Shown here: one piece after another, positions 1 through 8,088 of the stretch | Numbering within the stretch: the first letter of the stretch is position 1 | Layout of the letters: each line of letters starts with the position of its first letter | Assembly: GCA_018262455.1 (NCBI GenBank) | Contig: JAGSPR010000084.1 | Span: 1-18,690 of the forward strand | Direction of reading: 5' to 3' | Length of the DNA: 18,690 nt | From: Deltaproteobacteria bacterium | GTDB lineage: Bacteria; Myxococcota; Polyangia; Haliangiales; Haliangiaceae | The notes under the pieces: generated by a model | Databases searched by the model: none | Told to the model about the DNA's origin: nothing | Seen by the model: the letters and a program-made list of their open reading frames with translations, nothing else | Program-made: the position numbers and the translations under genes

Positions 1-35
1 GTGCGGTGCTGCCGCGCAGAACCAAGGAGTCTCCC

Positions 36-188
36 ATGAACCGCCTCGACACCATCGTGCTCCGCCAGCGCAAGACCCTCGTCCGCGACGTCCTGTTCGC
101 CGCCTTCGTGGGCCTTGCCGCGATCGTTGGCGCGACGACGGTCAGCACCGCGGTCGGAGTCGCCTCGACGCACGTCGCCCAGCGCTGA
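36..188 (+). CDS. Small single-pass membrane protein, function unknown
   Basis: This 50-residue protein starts at ATG 36. An AAGGAG Shine-Dalgarno at 24-29 with 6 nt spacing decides the start; this is one of the few strong ribosome sites in the window. An in-frame ATG at position 6 lacks any such site. Residues 1-17 are rich in Arg and Lys. Residues 18-44 are a continuous hydrophobic/small-residue stretch (Phe, Ala, Val, Gly, Thr), consistent with one membrane helix with the basic end in the cytoplasm, or with an uncleaved signal. The last residues are polar (THVAQR). I do not recognise a family. It lies 36 bp upstream of upp on the same strand, so co-transcription is possible, but nothing in the sequence ties its function to pyrimidine salvage. 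The gene is convincing because of the ribosome site and the composition. Confidence 0.6.
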   Translation: MNRLDTIVLRQRKTLVRDVLFAAFVGLAAIVGATTVSTAVGVASTHVAQR

Positions 189-224
189 GCCCACCCCGCG
201 CCAGTTGCGGTACGTTCCACCGCC

Positions 225-857
225 ATGGCCGGCAAGGTTCACGTCATCGACCACCCGTTGGTGCAACACAAGCTGTCGCTGATGCGCTCGAAGGACACGA
301 GCACCAGCACGTTTCGCAACCTGCTGCGCGAGATCAGCATGCTCCTGGGCTACGAGGTTTGCCGGGACCTCCCGACGACCCTGACCCGGATCGAGACGCC
401 GATCGCGCCGATGATGGCGCCGTTCCTCGATGGCAAGAAGACGGTGCTCGTCTCGATCCTGCGTGCGGGCAACGGCATCCTCGACGGCATGCTCCAGATC
501 TTGCCCTCGGCGCGCGTCGGCCACATCGGCCTGTATCGCGATCCCAAGACGATGCAGGCGGTCGAGTACTTCTTCAAGGTTCCGGACAGCATGGGAGATC
601 GCGACGCGATCCTCGTCGATCCGATGCTCGCGACCGGGAACTCCGCGGTGGCGGCGGTCACCCGGCTGAAGGCCGCTGGACCGCGATCGATCAAGTTCGT
701 CTGCCTGCTCACCTGCCCCGAGGGGCTCCGGGTGTTTCACGCAGCCCATCCCGACATCCCGGTCTTCACCGCGGCGATCGACGAGCGCCTCAACGAGAAG
801 AGCTACATCGTCCCCGGGCTGGGCGACGCTGGCGATCGACTGTTCGGGACGAAGTGA
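225..857 (+). CDS. upp: Uracil phosphoribosyltransferase
   Basis: This 210-residue cytosolic enzyme converts uracil and PRPP to UMP and pyrophosphate (pyrimidine salvage). The sequence aligns from end to end with E. coli Upp as I remember it, and the length is normal. Visible signatures are the N-terminal [12 protein letters not shown] (residues 10-21), the [12 protein letters not shown] segment (77-88), the PRPP-binding loop DPMLATGNS (132-140), and the C-terminal uracil-binding [17 protein letters not shown] ending at residue 210. No Shine-Dalgarno precedes ATG 225. A TACGTT box at 211-216 lies 8 nt before the start, so a very short leader or leaderless mRNA is possible. It is followed after 70 bp by amt on the same strand. 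The identification is secure; the regulation is guesswork. Confidence 0.96.
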   Translation: MAGKVHVIDHPLVQHKLSLMRSKDTSTSTFRNLLREISMLLGYEVCRDLPTTLTRIETPIAPMMAPFLDGKKTVLVSILRAGNGILDGMLQILPSARVGHIGLYRDPKTMQAVEYFFKVPDSMGDRDAILVDPMLATGNSAVAAVTRLKAAGPRSIKFVCLLTCPEGLRVFHAAHPDIPVFTAAIDERLNEKSYIVPGLGDAGDRLFGTK

Positions 858-927
858 CCGTCCCGCAACCGAAGTATTAGCCCCGCCGTTACGCGCCGGA
901 AACACACTCCCGCCCAACCTGCGAGGC

Positions 928-2157
928 ATGATCGACGCAGGCGATACCGCGTGGCTCCTGATCTCGGCGGGGCTCGTCATGCTGATGACGCCCGCCCTCG
1001 CCATGTTCTATGGCGGCATGGTGCAGGGCAAGCACGTGCTCTCGACGTTCATGCACAGCTTCTTCGCGCTCGGGCTGGTGACCGTGCAGTTCACGGTGAT
1101 CGGCTACAGCCTGTGCTTCGGCACGAGCTGGCACGGCGTGATCGGGGGGCTGGACTACTTCGGCCTGTCTGGCGTTGGAGACGCGGCGGTCAGCGCCGAT
1201 ATCAAGGTCCCTCACCTCGCCTACATGGCGTACCAGTGCATGTTCGCGGTGATCGCACCCGCGCTGATCTCGGGCGCCTACGCGGAGCGCATGAAGTTCT
1301 CGGCGTACGCGCTGTTCACGCTCGGCTGGACCACGCTGGTCTACGATCCGATCGCGCACTGGTCGTGGGGCCCCGGTGGCTGGCTCGCGGAGCTCGGCGC
1401 GATCGACTTCGCGGGCGGCACGGTGGTCCACCTGTCGTCGGGCGTGTCGGCCCTGGTGTGCGCGCTGGTGATCGGCAAGCGTCGTGGCTATCCGTCGGTC
1501 CGGCACCCGCCCCACGATCTGACGATGACGGTCATCGGCGCCGGGATCCTGTGGTTTGGCTGGTTCGGGTTCAACGGTGGCTCGGCGATGGGCGCGAACG
1601 GGCTCGCCGCCCGCGCGCTCGTCAACACACACGTCGCAGCGGCGGCAGGCGCGCTCGCCTGGGTGCTGTTCGAGGGCCTGCGGATCAAGAAGGTCACGAT
1701 GCTCGGGTTCGCGTCAGGCCTGGTCGCTGGCCTGGTCGCGATCACGCCTGCCGCGGGCTTCGTGACGCCGATGACGGCCCTGCTGATCGGCGGCATCGCC
1801 GGGGGCGTCTGCTACGGCGCCGTGCTCGTCAAGTCGCGGCTCGGCTACGATGACGCGCTCGACGCGTTCGGCGTCCACGGGATCGGCGGGGCGACCGGCG
1901 CGCTGCTGACCGGGTTGTTCGCCCGCGCGATCGACAACAAGCTCCACGGCGGTGGGCTCGATCTGCTCGGCAAGCAGGCGCTCGCGGTCGGCGCGGCGGC
2001 GGCGTGGGCCGCGGTGGTGACGTTCGTGCTGCTCAAGGGGATCGACCGCCTGTGCGGCCTGCGCGTCGAGGCCGAGACCGAGCACGATGGGCTCGACGGC
2101 GCGCTCCACGGCGAGTCGGCGTACGGCAGCCCCAGCGGGGTGGCGCACGGAACCTGA
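928..2157 (+). CDS. amt: AmtB/Mep/Rh-family ammonium transporter
   Basis: This 409-residue polytopic inner-membrane channel conducts NH3/NH4+. It matches the family over its full length: TPALAMFYGGMVQGKHVLS (residues 21-39), PIAHWSWGPGGWL (141-153), the invariant Asp160 in DFAGGTVVHLSSG, and the twin pore histidines at His168 and His317 (DAFGVHGIGG). The C-terminal cytoplasmic tail (from about 375) keeps the GLRVEAETEHDGLDGALHGESAY region that contacts PII proteins. Usually amt is paired with glnK, but no PII gene is adjacent here, so any partner would be encoded elsewhere. There is no cleavable signal peptide of the E. coli type; the first helix begins at residue 7. Only GAGG at 923-926, one base from the ATG, resembles a ribosome site. 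TATTAG at 875-880 is a possible -10 box. Family assignment is certain; ammonium as the substrate follows from the conserved pore residues. Confidence 0.95.
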   Translation: MIDAGDTAWLLISAGLVMLMTPALAMFYGGMVQGKHVLSTFMHSFFALGLVTVQFTVIGYSLCFGTSWHGVIGGLDYFGLSGVGDAAVSADIKVPHLAYMAYQCMFAVIAPALISGAYAERMKFSAYALFTLGWTTLVYDPIAHWSWGPGGWLAELGAIDFAGGTVVHLSSGVSALVCALVIGKRRGYPSVRHPPHDLTMTVIGAGILWFGWFGFNGGSAMGANGLAARALVNTHVAAAAGALAWVLFEGLRIKKVTMLGFASGLVAGLVAITPAAGFVTPMTALLIGGIAGGVCYGAVLVKSRLGYDDALDAFGVHGIGGATGALLTGLFARAIDNKLHGGGLDLLGKQALAVGAAAAWAAVVTFVLLKGIDRLCGLRVEAETEHDGLDGALHGESAYGSPSGVAHGT

Positions 2158-2170
2158 GCAGTTCCAGACG

Positions 2171-2208
2171 GTTAACTTCGCCCTCCGGGATATCCGTTAA
2201 ATTGGAGG
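2171..2208 (+). promoter_or_regulatory. Leader of the XRE-cupin gene: GTTAA direct repeats, GGATATCC palindrome and ribosome site
   Basis: Two GTTAA elements (2171-2175, inside the palindrome GTTAAC, and 2196-2200) lie 25 bp apart and flank the 8-bp palindrome GGATATCC at 2188-2195. GGAGG follows at 2204-2208, nine bases before GTG 2218. This AT-rich island stands out in the GC-rich surroundings and would suit an autoregulatory operator. No bound factor is known; the operator role is inferred. Confidence 0.3.
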
Positions 2209-2217
2209 CCGGTCCTC

Positions 2218-2943
2218 GTGCGGTGCCAACCGGGTGGGTATATTGAGCACGGTCTGGATCCGGTGAAGAAGAAGCCGCTCGAAAAACCCGTGGCCAGCGC
2301 GGACCACGCTGTCCGTGTGGACGAGTCCGTCGGGCCGGTGTCGCCGATGTCGCCCAGGCCAGGGGATGCGGCAGAATCGACCGATCTCGCGCCCGTCGTC
2401 GGTGTGAACCTGCGGCGGCTGCGGACCCGCCGCGGCCTGTCACTCGAGCGGCTCGCGCAGCTCTCCGGCGTGTCGCGCGCGATGCTCGGCCAGATCGAGC
2501 TCGGCCAGAGCGCGCCGACGATCAACGTGCTGTGGAAGATCGCCCGGGCCCTCGAGGTCACGTTCTCGGCGCTGATCAGCACGCGCACGCAGTCGGGCGC
2601 GCTCGTGCTGCGCGCGGGCGCGTCGAAGATCCTGACCAGCAAGGATCGCAGCTTCAGCTCGCGGGCCCTGTTTCCGTTCGACGAGCCGCGACGAGTCGAG
2701 TTCTACGAGCTCCGGCTCGCGCCTGGCAGCGTCGAGGATGCGGACGCACACCCGCCCGGGACGTCGGAGAACCTCGTCCTCACCGCGGGCACGCTCGAGA
2801 TCGACGTCGCCGGGGACACCCACCGGCTCGAGACCGGCGACTCGATCCTGTTCGAGGCCGACACGCCCCACGCCTATCGCAACCCGGGCCGCGTCGAATC
2901 GGTGATGTACCTCGTGATGACGTACGCCGAAGAGATCGGCTGA
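2218..2943 (+). CDS. XRE-family HTH regulator with C-terminal cupin sensor domain
   Basis: This 241-residue transcription factor has an N-terminal disordered segment (about 1-58), a Cro/C1-type helix-turn-helix at about 62-118 (VNLRRLRTRRGLSLERLAQL, then SGVSRAMLGQIELGQSAPTI) and a cupin_2 beta-barrel at about 160-235 (His178, Glu184 and His218 in the expected cupin motif positions). This HTH-plus-cupin layout (as in PuuR and similar regulators) usually represses a small metabolic regulon in response to a ligand held in the cupin; the ligand cannot be read from the sequence. The start is uncertain. GTG 2218 has GGAGG nine bases upstream. GTG 2263 and ATG 2347 are in frame and would only shorten the disordered tail, and a TATATT box at 2239-2244 would favour 2263. 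The neighbours are amt (61 bp upstream) and a convergent methyltransferase, so its target is unclear. Confidence 0.88.
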   Translation: MRCQPGGYIEHGLDPVKKKPLEKPVASADHAVRVDESVGPVSPMSPRPGDAAESTDLAPVVGVNLRRLRTRRGLSLERLAQLSGVSRAMLGQIELGQSAPTINVLWKIARALEVTFSALISTRTQSGALVLRAGASKILTSKDRSFSSRALFPFDEPRRVEFYELRLAPGSVEDADAHPPGTSENLVLTAGTLEIDVAGDTHRLETGDSILFEADTPHAYRNPGRVESVMYLVMTYAEEIG

Positions 2944-2965
2944 GCACCCAGCACTCGGCGGACGC

Positions 2966-3613
2966 TCACGCCGGCTGCGGCAGCCTCGAAGCGGGCGCGT
3001 TCGGCTTCTTGATCCACAGGGCGAGCTGATCGGAGCCGATCCGTTCCATCCCAGACAGCTTGTAGCTCGCCGGCATCTCGCCGCCGAACCCGTGATAGGT
3101 GACCACGCGGGTCCCGGGCGCGAGCGCCGCCAGCCGCTCCTCGGCGCGCGACACCTCGTTACCGAACAGCGTCCAGCGCAGCCGAGGCTCGATCGGCGGC
3201 GGCGCGAATAACAGGCGCTCGAAGGGATTGAAGAAGTAGATGCTGTCGAACTCGGCCCAGTCCACCGTGGCCATGTCGCCGATGTGGAAGTGCGCGCGGT
3301 CATCGACCTCGAGGTTCTTCGCCATCCGGCGCGCCGTGCTCACGAGGCGCGGATCACGCTCGATGCCGTGCCAGGTGCTGCGAGACGACACCGCGCCGAT
3401 GCAGCAGACCTTGCCCGCGCCGGAGCCCACATCGAGCACCTTCATGCCGGGCTCGGGCACCAGGAGCGCGGCGGCGCGCAGCGCGACCTCGACGGGGGTC
3501 CAGTGCACGTTCGAGAGCAAGCGGATGTGCTCGGGGTAGAGCGCATCGAATTCCTGATCGGAAATCGGCACCCGCCAGCGCAGCGCAGAACGAACGGACT
3601 GGGAGGGGGACAT
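2966..3613 (-). CDS. Class I SAM-dependent methyltransferase
   Basis: This is a 215-residue Rossmann-fold methyltransferase of unknown substrate. Motif I is VLDVGSGAGKVC (residues 59-70), followed by the acidic strand-2 motif GIERDP (83-88), IGDMATVDW (111-119, contacts the adenine) and YFFNPF (126-131, in the position of motif IV). The pattern 'GSGAGKVC...GIERDP' recalls small protein or natural-product methyltransferases but does not settle the substrate. The ATG at 3613 was chosen because homology begins just after it. The open frame continues to 4210, but that part is antisense to the well-supported oxidoreductase gene. The gene converges with the XRE-cupin regulator (22 bp apart) and diverges from the oxidoreductase across 84 bp, where TATGGT on the minus strand is a possible -10 box. 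There is no signal peptide, so it is cytosolic. Confidence 0.85.
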   Translation of the reverse strand: MSPSQSVRSALRWRVPISDQEFDALYPEHIRLLSNVHWTPVEVALRAAALLVPEPGMKVLDVGSGAGKVCCIGAVSSRSTWHGIERDPRLVSTARRMAKNLEVDDRAHFHIGDMATVDWAEFDSIYFFNPFERLLFAPPPIEPRLRWTLFGNEVSRAEERLAALAPGTRVVTYHGFGGEMPASYKLSGMERIGSDQLALWIKKPNAPASRLPQPA

Positions 3614-3697
3614 CGAGGGAGCGAGCGCCCCACCATAGCGGACCGCTGCCTCGCACGCCACGACCGGGATGGGCCGAAGCGTGACAAAGTCCTGGCG

Positions 3698-4687
3698 ATG
3701 AGAGCTGTCGTCGCGCAACGCTACGGAGGCCTGGACGCGCTCGAGATCGTCGACCGGGCTGTCCCCGCGCCCGGACCACGAGATGTCCTGATCGCGGTCA
3801 AGGCGGCGAGCCTCAACCCGATCGACTTCAAGATCCGCGACGGCAAGCTCAAGCTCGTGCTCGCCGTCAAGCCGCCGATCGCGCTCGGCTCCGATGTCGC
3901 GGGCCTCGTGGAGGCCGTGGGCACCGAGGTCACGCGGTTTCGCCCAGGCGACGAGGTGTTCGCGCGGCTCGAGAAGAACCGGATGGGAGGGCTCGCCGAG
4001 TATGTGGTCGCCTCCGAGCACGTGGTCGCCAAGAAGCCTGCCCGGGCCTCGTTCGAGCAGGCGGCGGCGATCCCGCTCGCCGGCCTGACCGCGCTGCAGG
4101 CGCTGCGCGAAGCGGCCGGGCTCGTGGCGGGTCAGCGCGTGCTGATCCACGCCGGCGCCGGCGGGGTCGGCAGCCTCGCGATCCAGATCGCGAAGATCCT
4201 CGGGCTCCACGTCGCGACGACGACGAGCACGAAGAATGTCGAGTTCGTGCGGGCGCTCGGGGCCGACGAGATCATCGACTACACGAGGTCCGAGCCGTTA
4301 CCGACCGGGCTCGACGCGGTGTTCGAGACGCTCGGTGGCGATTCGGAGCTCGCCTCGCTCGCGGCGGTCAAGCGTGGGGGCGTCGTCGTCGGGATCGGTG
4401 GCCTACCCGACCCCGAGTTCGCGCGCGAATGGCTGCCGTTCTACGTCCGACCGGCACTCTGGCTGATGACCGCCAAGCGCCGGCGCGTCGCGGCACGTAC
4501 CGGCGCACGGTTCGTCTACCTGTTCATGCGCCCCGACGGCATGCAGCTCGCCGAGCTCGCGGGATGGATCGATGCCGGCACGCTGCGCCCGATCCTCCAC
4601 CGCACCTACCCGCTCGCCGAGATCCGCGAAGCGTTCGCCGAGCTCGAGCGCGGCCGGGCCCGCGGCAAGATCGTCGTCGCGATCTAG
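3698..4687 (+). CDS. Zinc-independent MDR-family NAD(P)H oxidoreductase (quinone-oxidoreductase-like)
   Basis: This 329-residue medium-chain dehydrogenase/reductase has an N-terminal GroES-like fold (about 1-115; MRAVVAQRYGG, SLNPIDFKIRDGKL, GSDVAGLVEAVG) and a Rossmann domain (about 125-260) with the dinucleotide-binding loop HAGAGGVGS at 151-159. The catalytic-zinc ligands and the structural-zinc cysteine cluster of classical alcohol dehydrogenases are absent, so NADPH-dependent reduction of quinones or enones is the likely chemistry. The substrate is unknown. ATG 3698 was chosen because the conserved first strand begins there; a longer open frame from 3284 is antisense to the methyltransferase. 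No Shine-Dalgarno is visible. It ends 16 bp before the convergent dienelactone hydrolase, with no clear terminator hairpin in between. Confidence 0.9.
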   Translation: MRAVVAQRYGGLDALEIVDRAVPAPGPRDVLIAVKAASLNPIDFKIRDGKLKLVLAVKPPIALGSDVAGLVEAVGTEVTRFRPGDEVFARLEKNRMGGLAEYVVASEHVVAKKPARASFEQAAAIPLAGLTALQALREAAGLVAGQRVLIHAGAGGVGSLAIQIAKILGLHVATTTSTKNVEFVRALGADEIIDYTRSEPLPTGLDAVFETLGGDSELASLAAVKRGGVVVGIGGLPDPEFAREWLPFYVRPALWLMTAKRRRVAARTGARFVYLFMRPDGMQLAELAGWIDAGTLRPILHRTYPLAEIREAFAELERGRARGKIVVAI

Positions 4688-4703
4688 CGACGATCGGTGG
4701 TGG

Positions 4704-5363
4704 CTACTTCGTGTGGGCCCGCACGAACGCCACGGCACGGCCCCACGCCTGGCTCGCCGCCTCGGCGTCGTAGACCTCGGGGCGGCTGTCGTTGCAGAAC
4801 GCGTGCTTCGCGTCGTAGACGTGAAGCTCCATCGGCACGTTCACCGCGGCCTTGATCTTTTCGGCGCCGGCGACGGTGGCCCAGTCGTCGTGCCTGGCGA
4901 AGTGCGCCTGCACCGGAGCGTCGATCTTCGACCAGTCGAGGTCCCGGGGAAGTCCGTAGAACGGCACCACCGCCGCGAGCCCGCGCACGTTCACCGCCGT
5001 CGCGAAGCCGAGCGCGCCGCCCAGGCAGTAGCCGGTGACGGCGACCTTGCCAGTGCTCCGCGGATGCGTCCGCGCGTACTGCACCGCCGCCGCGATCTCG
5101 GCCACGGCCTTGCCGAAGTCGAGCGCGCTCATCAGGCGCCCCGCTTCGGCGGCATCCTTCGCGATCTGACCGTGATAGAGATCCGGCACGATCGCCACGA
5201 AGTTCTCGGCGGCCCAGCGCTTCGCCACGGACTCGACGTGCGCGTTGACCCCCCAGTACTCCTGCAGGACGACGATCGCGGGGCACCGCGCATCACCGTC
5301 GGGGAGGGTGATCACCGCCTCGACGGGGCCCGTGCTCGTCGGAATTGATACGCGCGCTGTCAT
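4704..5363 (-). CDS. Dienelactone hydrolase family protein
   Basis: This 219-residue alpha/beta hydrolase matches the DLH family over its full length. The nucleophile is Cys113 in GYCLGG, the acid is Asp159 or Asp160 in RHDDW, the base is His187 in AKHAFCN, and Glu35 in LQEYWG occupies the position of the residue that activates the cysteine. Canonical members hydrolyse dienelactone to maleylacetate in chlorocatechol breakdown. No ortho-cleavage genes are nearby, so here it may be a general esterase or lactonase. There is no signal peptide, so it is cytosolic. It is transcribed away from argH across just 38 bp. A TATAAG box (minus strand, 5392-5387) overlaps the argH -10 box and would give a leader of about 15 nt. 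AGG a few bases before the ATG is a weak ribosome site. Confidence 0.92.
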   Translation of the reverse strand: MTARVSIPTSTGPVEAVITLPDGDARCPAIVVLQEYWGVNAHVESVAKRWAAENFVAIVPDLYHGQIAKDAAEAGRLMSALDFGKAVAEIAAAVQYARTHPRSTGKVAVTGYCLGGALGFATAVNVRGLAAVVPFYGLPRDLDWSKIDAPVQAHFARHDDWATVAGAEKIKAAVNVPMELHVYDAKHAFCNDSRPEVYDAEAASQAWGRAVAFVRAHTK

Positions 5364-5386
5364 CGCTACCTGCCTTTCGCATCGTG

Positions 5387-5394
5387 CTTATACT
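5387..5394. promoter_or_regulatory. Overlapping divergent -10 boxes for argH and the dienelactone hydrolase gene
   Basis: The octamer CTTATACT reads TATACT on the plus strand (5389-5394), 7 nt before the argH ATG, and TATAAG on the minus strand (5392-5387), 23 nt before the hydrolase ATG. The two boxes share four bases, so RNA polymerase could occupy only one at a time. No clear TTGACA-like -35 box is visible for either. The assignment rests on match to the -10 consensus and position only. Confidence 0.45.
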
Positions 5395-5401
5395 GCGCGC
5401 G

Positions 5402-6787
5402 ATGTCAGGACCGAAAGGCGCACGAGGTCGAAGGTTCGAGGGCGCGCTCGATCCGATCGCGGCACAGATGAACGCATCGGTGAGCTTCGATCACCGGCTG
5501 CTCCCCTACGATGTCGCGGGCTCGATCGCCCACGCCGAGATGCTGGCGTCGCGCGGCATCATCGGAGCCGAGGACGCCGCCGCGATCGCGAGCGGGCTGC
5601 GTCGGGTCGAGGCCAAGCTCGCCTCCGGCGAGCTGCCGTGGGACGAGGCGCTCGAGGACGTCCACATGAACGTCGAGGCCCGGCTGATCGAGGACATCGG
5701 CGACGCGGGACGCCGGCTCCACACCGGCCGCAGCCGCAACGATCAGGTCGCCACCGATCTACGGCTGTACGCGCGAGCCGCCGCGCGCCGGCTCGTCCAC
5801 GCGATCGACGAGCTCCGGCGGGCGTTGCTGGTGCAGGCGCGCGTCCACGTCGACACCCTGATGCCCGGCTACACGCACCTCCAGCGCGCCCAGCCGGTCC
5901 GGCTCGCCCACCACCTGCTCGCCTACGACGCGATGCTCGAGCGAGACAGGAGCCGGATCGTCGATGCCGCCCGGCGCGCCGATGTCTCGCCACTCGGCTC
6001 GGGAGCCCTCGCAGCCACCACGCTGCCGATCGACCGCGCCCACGTCGCCGCGTCGCTCGGGTTTGCTTCGGTGACGCGCAACTCGCTCGATGCCGTCGGC
6101 GATCGCGACTTCGCGATCGAGCTGGTCGCGGCCTGCGCGCTGGCTCACGTCCACCTGTCGCGCCTGGGCGAGGAGCTGGTGCTGTGGACCACCTCGGAGT
6201 TCGGGTTCGCCCGGATCGGCGAGGCCTACTGCTCCGGATCGAGCCTGATGCCGCAGAAGATGAACCCCGACCTCGCCGAGCTGCTGCGTGCCAAGACGGG
6301 CCGCACGGTCGGCGCCTGGGTCACGCTCGTCACCGTCGTGAAGGGGCTGCCGCTCGCGTACAACAAGGACCTGCAAGAGACGCAGGAGCCGCTGTACGAC
6401 GCGATCGAGACCCTCGAGGCGAGCCTCGCCGTCGCGCGCGGCATGATCGCGAGCCTCGTGTTCGACGTCGAGCGGCTGCGCGCCGCGATCGACGCCGGTC
6501 ACCTCGTGGCCACCGAGCTGGCAGACTACCTCGTCACCCGCGGCGTCGCGTTTCGCGAGGCCCACGACATCGCGGGCCACCTCGTGCGGGTCGCCACCGA
6601 GCGCGGCGTCGAGCTCGCGGCGCTCTCTCTCGACGACCTGCGTGCGGCGCATCCCGGGTTTGGGGCCGACGTCGCCAGCTGGCTCGATCCTGCCCGTGCA
6701 ACCGATCGCCGCGATGTCATCGGAGGTCCGGCACGAGCTCAGGTGGAAGCCGAGATCGAACGGATCGAGCTCGAGCTCAAGGCGTGA
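5402..6787 (+). CDS. argH: Argininosuccinate lyase
   Basis: This 461-residue cytosolic homotetrameric enzyme performs the last step of arginine synthesis, argininosuccinate to arginine plus fumarate. It is full length for the family. Conserved blocks are HTGRSRNDQ (107-115), [10 protein letters not shown] (156-165, containing the conserved His159), the fumarase/lyase superfamily signature [11 protein letters not shown] (279-289, with the mobile-loop serine) and [13 protein letters not shown] following it. ATG 5402 was chosen because it sits 7 nt after a TATACT box and gives the family's normal N-terminus. The in-frame ATG at 5345 would overlap the divergent hydrolase. lysA follows after 21 bp, which suggests an amino-acid biosynthesis operon. 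argG is not in the window. Confidence 0.96.
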   Translation: MSGPKGARGRRFEGALDPIAAQMNASVSFDHRLLPYDVAGSIAHAEMLASRGIIGAEDAAAIASGLRRVEAKLASGELPWDEALEDVHMNVEARLIEDIGDAGRRLHTGRSRNDQVATDLRLYARAAARRLVHAIDELRRALLVQARVHVDTLMPGYTHLQRAQPVRLAHHLLAYDAMLERDRSRIVDAARRADVSPLGSGALAATTLPIDRAHVAASLGFASVTRNSLDAVGDRDFAIELVAACALAHVHLSRLGEELVLWTTSEFGFARIGEAYCSGSSLMPQKMNPDLAELLRAKTGRTVGAWVTLVTVVKGLPLAYNKDLQETQEPLYDAIETLEASLAVARGMIASLVFDVERLRAAIDAGHLVATELADYLVTRGVAFREAHDIAGHLVRVATERGVELAALSLDDLRAAHPGFGADVASWLDPARATDRRDVIGGPARAQVEAEIERIELELKA

Positions 6788-6808
6788 GATCTGAGCTAGA
6801 ACAGCGCC

Positions 6809-8071
6809 ATGGCTGTTCCGTTCGAGTACAGATCCGGCGAGCTGCACTGTGAAGACGTCCCGCTGGCGAACATCGCCGCGGAGGTCGGCACGCCCTGCTA
6901 CGTCTATAGCCGCACCGAGCTCGAGCGTGCGTATCGCGCGTTCGACTCCGCGCTCGACGGGATCCCGCATCGCGTCTGCTATGCGGTGAAGGCGAACTCG
7001 ACCCTGGGGATCCTGTCCGTCCTCGTCAAGCTCGGCGCGGGCGCCGACATCGTGTCGGTCGGCGAGCTGTTCCGCTGGCAGAAGGCGGGCGGCGATCCGG
7101 CCAAGGTCATCTTCTCCGGCGTGGGCAAGACAGAGGACGAGATGCGGACCGCGATCGCGGCGGGCATCGGGGTGTTCAATGTCGAGTCCGCCGAGGAGAT
7201 GGGCGTGCTCGGGCGAGTCGCGCGCGCGGCCGGCGCCCGGGTCAAGATCTCGCTGCGCGTCAACCCCGACGTCGATCCCGAGACCCACCCGTACATCTCC
7301 ACCGGCCTCAAGCAGAACAAGTTCGGCGTCGCGATGAGCGAGGCGCGACACCTGCTGAAGAAGGCTGCCAAGCTCGACGGCCTCGAGGTGATCGGCGTCG
7401 ACTTCCACATCGGCTCGCAGCTCACGAAGACCTCGCCGTTCACCGATGCGATCGCACGCCTCGTCACCCTGGTGCAGGAGCTGGCGGCGGACGGCATCAA
7501 GATCGAGCACGTCGACATCGGCGGCGGGCTCGGCATCGACTACGGCAAGGGAGACGCGTTGCCACCCTCGCCGGCGGAGTACGGCGCGGCGGTCCGCACC
7601 GCCCTCGAGCCGCTCACCAAGCTCGGCATCACCCTGGTGACCGAGCCCGGTCGCGTGATCGTCGGGCCGATGGGCGCGCTCGTCACCACCGTGGTGTTCC
7701 GCAAGCGCAACGAGGCGAAGCACTTCACGATCGTGGATGCCGCGATGAACGACCTGATGCGCCCGGCGCTGTACGGCGCCTACCACCCGATCCAGGCGGT
7801 CTCGAAGCCCGAGCGCGCCAAGATCACGACCGATGTCGTCGGGCCGATCTGTGAGACCGGCGACTTCTTCGCGCGCGACCGCGAGCTGCCCGAGATGGCT
7901 CCCGGCGAGCTCGTGTGGATCGGCGCGGCCGGCGCCTACGGAGCGGCGATGGCGTCCAACTACAACACCCGACCTCGCGCTCCCGAGGTCCTCGTGCAGG
8001 GCAACAAGTACACCGTGATCCGCCCCCGCGAGACCTACGAGCAGCTGATCGCCGGCGAACGCCTGGTCTGA
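6809..8071 (+). CDS. lysA: Diaminopimelate decarboxylase
   Basis: This 420-residue PLP enzyme (alanine-racemase fold type III) converts meso-diaminopimelate to lysine. Lys61 in CYAVKANS forms the Schiff base, His200 in DFHIGSQ stacks on the cofactor, GGGLGIDY (238-245) binds the phosphate, EPGR (279-282) follows, and CETGDFF (348-354) supplies the catalytic Cys348 from the partner subunit. YGAYHPI (322-328) and [12 protein letters not shown] (375-386) complete the family pattern, which separates it from ornithine and arginine decarboxylases. The gene starts 21 bp after argH. TAGAAC (6797-6802) six bases before the ATG may be a weak internal promoter. A gene for a di-heme lipoprotein follows at 17 bp in place of the dapA/dapF genes that often neighbour lysA. 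Confidence 0.96.
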   Translation: MAVPFEYRSGELHCEDVPLANIAAEVGTPCYVYSRTELERAYRAFDSALDGIPHRVCYAVKANSTLGILSVLVKLGAGADIVSVGELFRWQKAGGDPAKVIFSGVGKTEDEMRTAIAAGIGVFNVESAEEMGVLGRVARAAGARVKISLRVNPDVDPETHPYISTGLKQNKFGVAMSEARHLLKKAAKLDGLEVIGVDFHIGSQLTKTSPFTDAIARLVTLVQELAADGIKIEHVDIGGGLGIDYGKGDALPPSPAEYGAAVRTALEPLTKLGITLVTEPGRVIVGPMGALVTTVVFRKRNEAKHFTIVDAAMNDLMRPALYGAYHPIQAVSKPERAKITTDVVGPICETGDFFARDRELPEMAPGELVWIGAAGAYGAAMASNYNTRPRAPEVLVQGNKYTVIRPRETYEQLIAGERLV

Positions 8072-8088
8072 GCTGATATCCTGGGCGG

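Noticed and set aside
928..2157. Rh-type CO2 channel or sensor-fused Amt
   Set aside because: The twin histidines, Asp160 and the AmtB-like C-terminal tail match bacterial ammonium channels; no extra signalling domain is attached.
3284..3697. N-terminal extension of the oxidoreductase to 467 residues
   Set aside because: It overlaps the methyltransferase on the other strand, and the MDR fold starts cleanly at ATG 3698.
3614..4210. N-terminal extension of the methyltransferase to 414 residues
   Set aside because: The extra part is antisense to the oxidoreductase coding sequence and looks like reverse-frame translation; methyltransferase homology starts after ATG 3613.
5759..7786. 675-codon open frame on the minus strand over argH and lysA
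   Set aside because: Shadow of two certain genes; no recognisable motif and typical reverse-frame composition.
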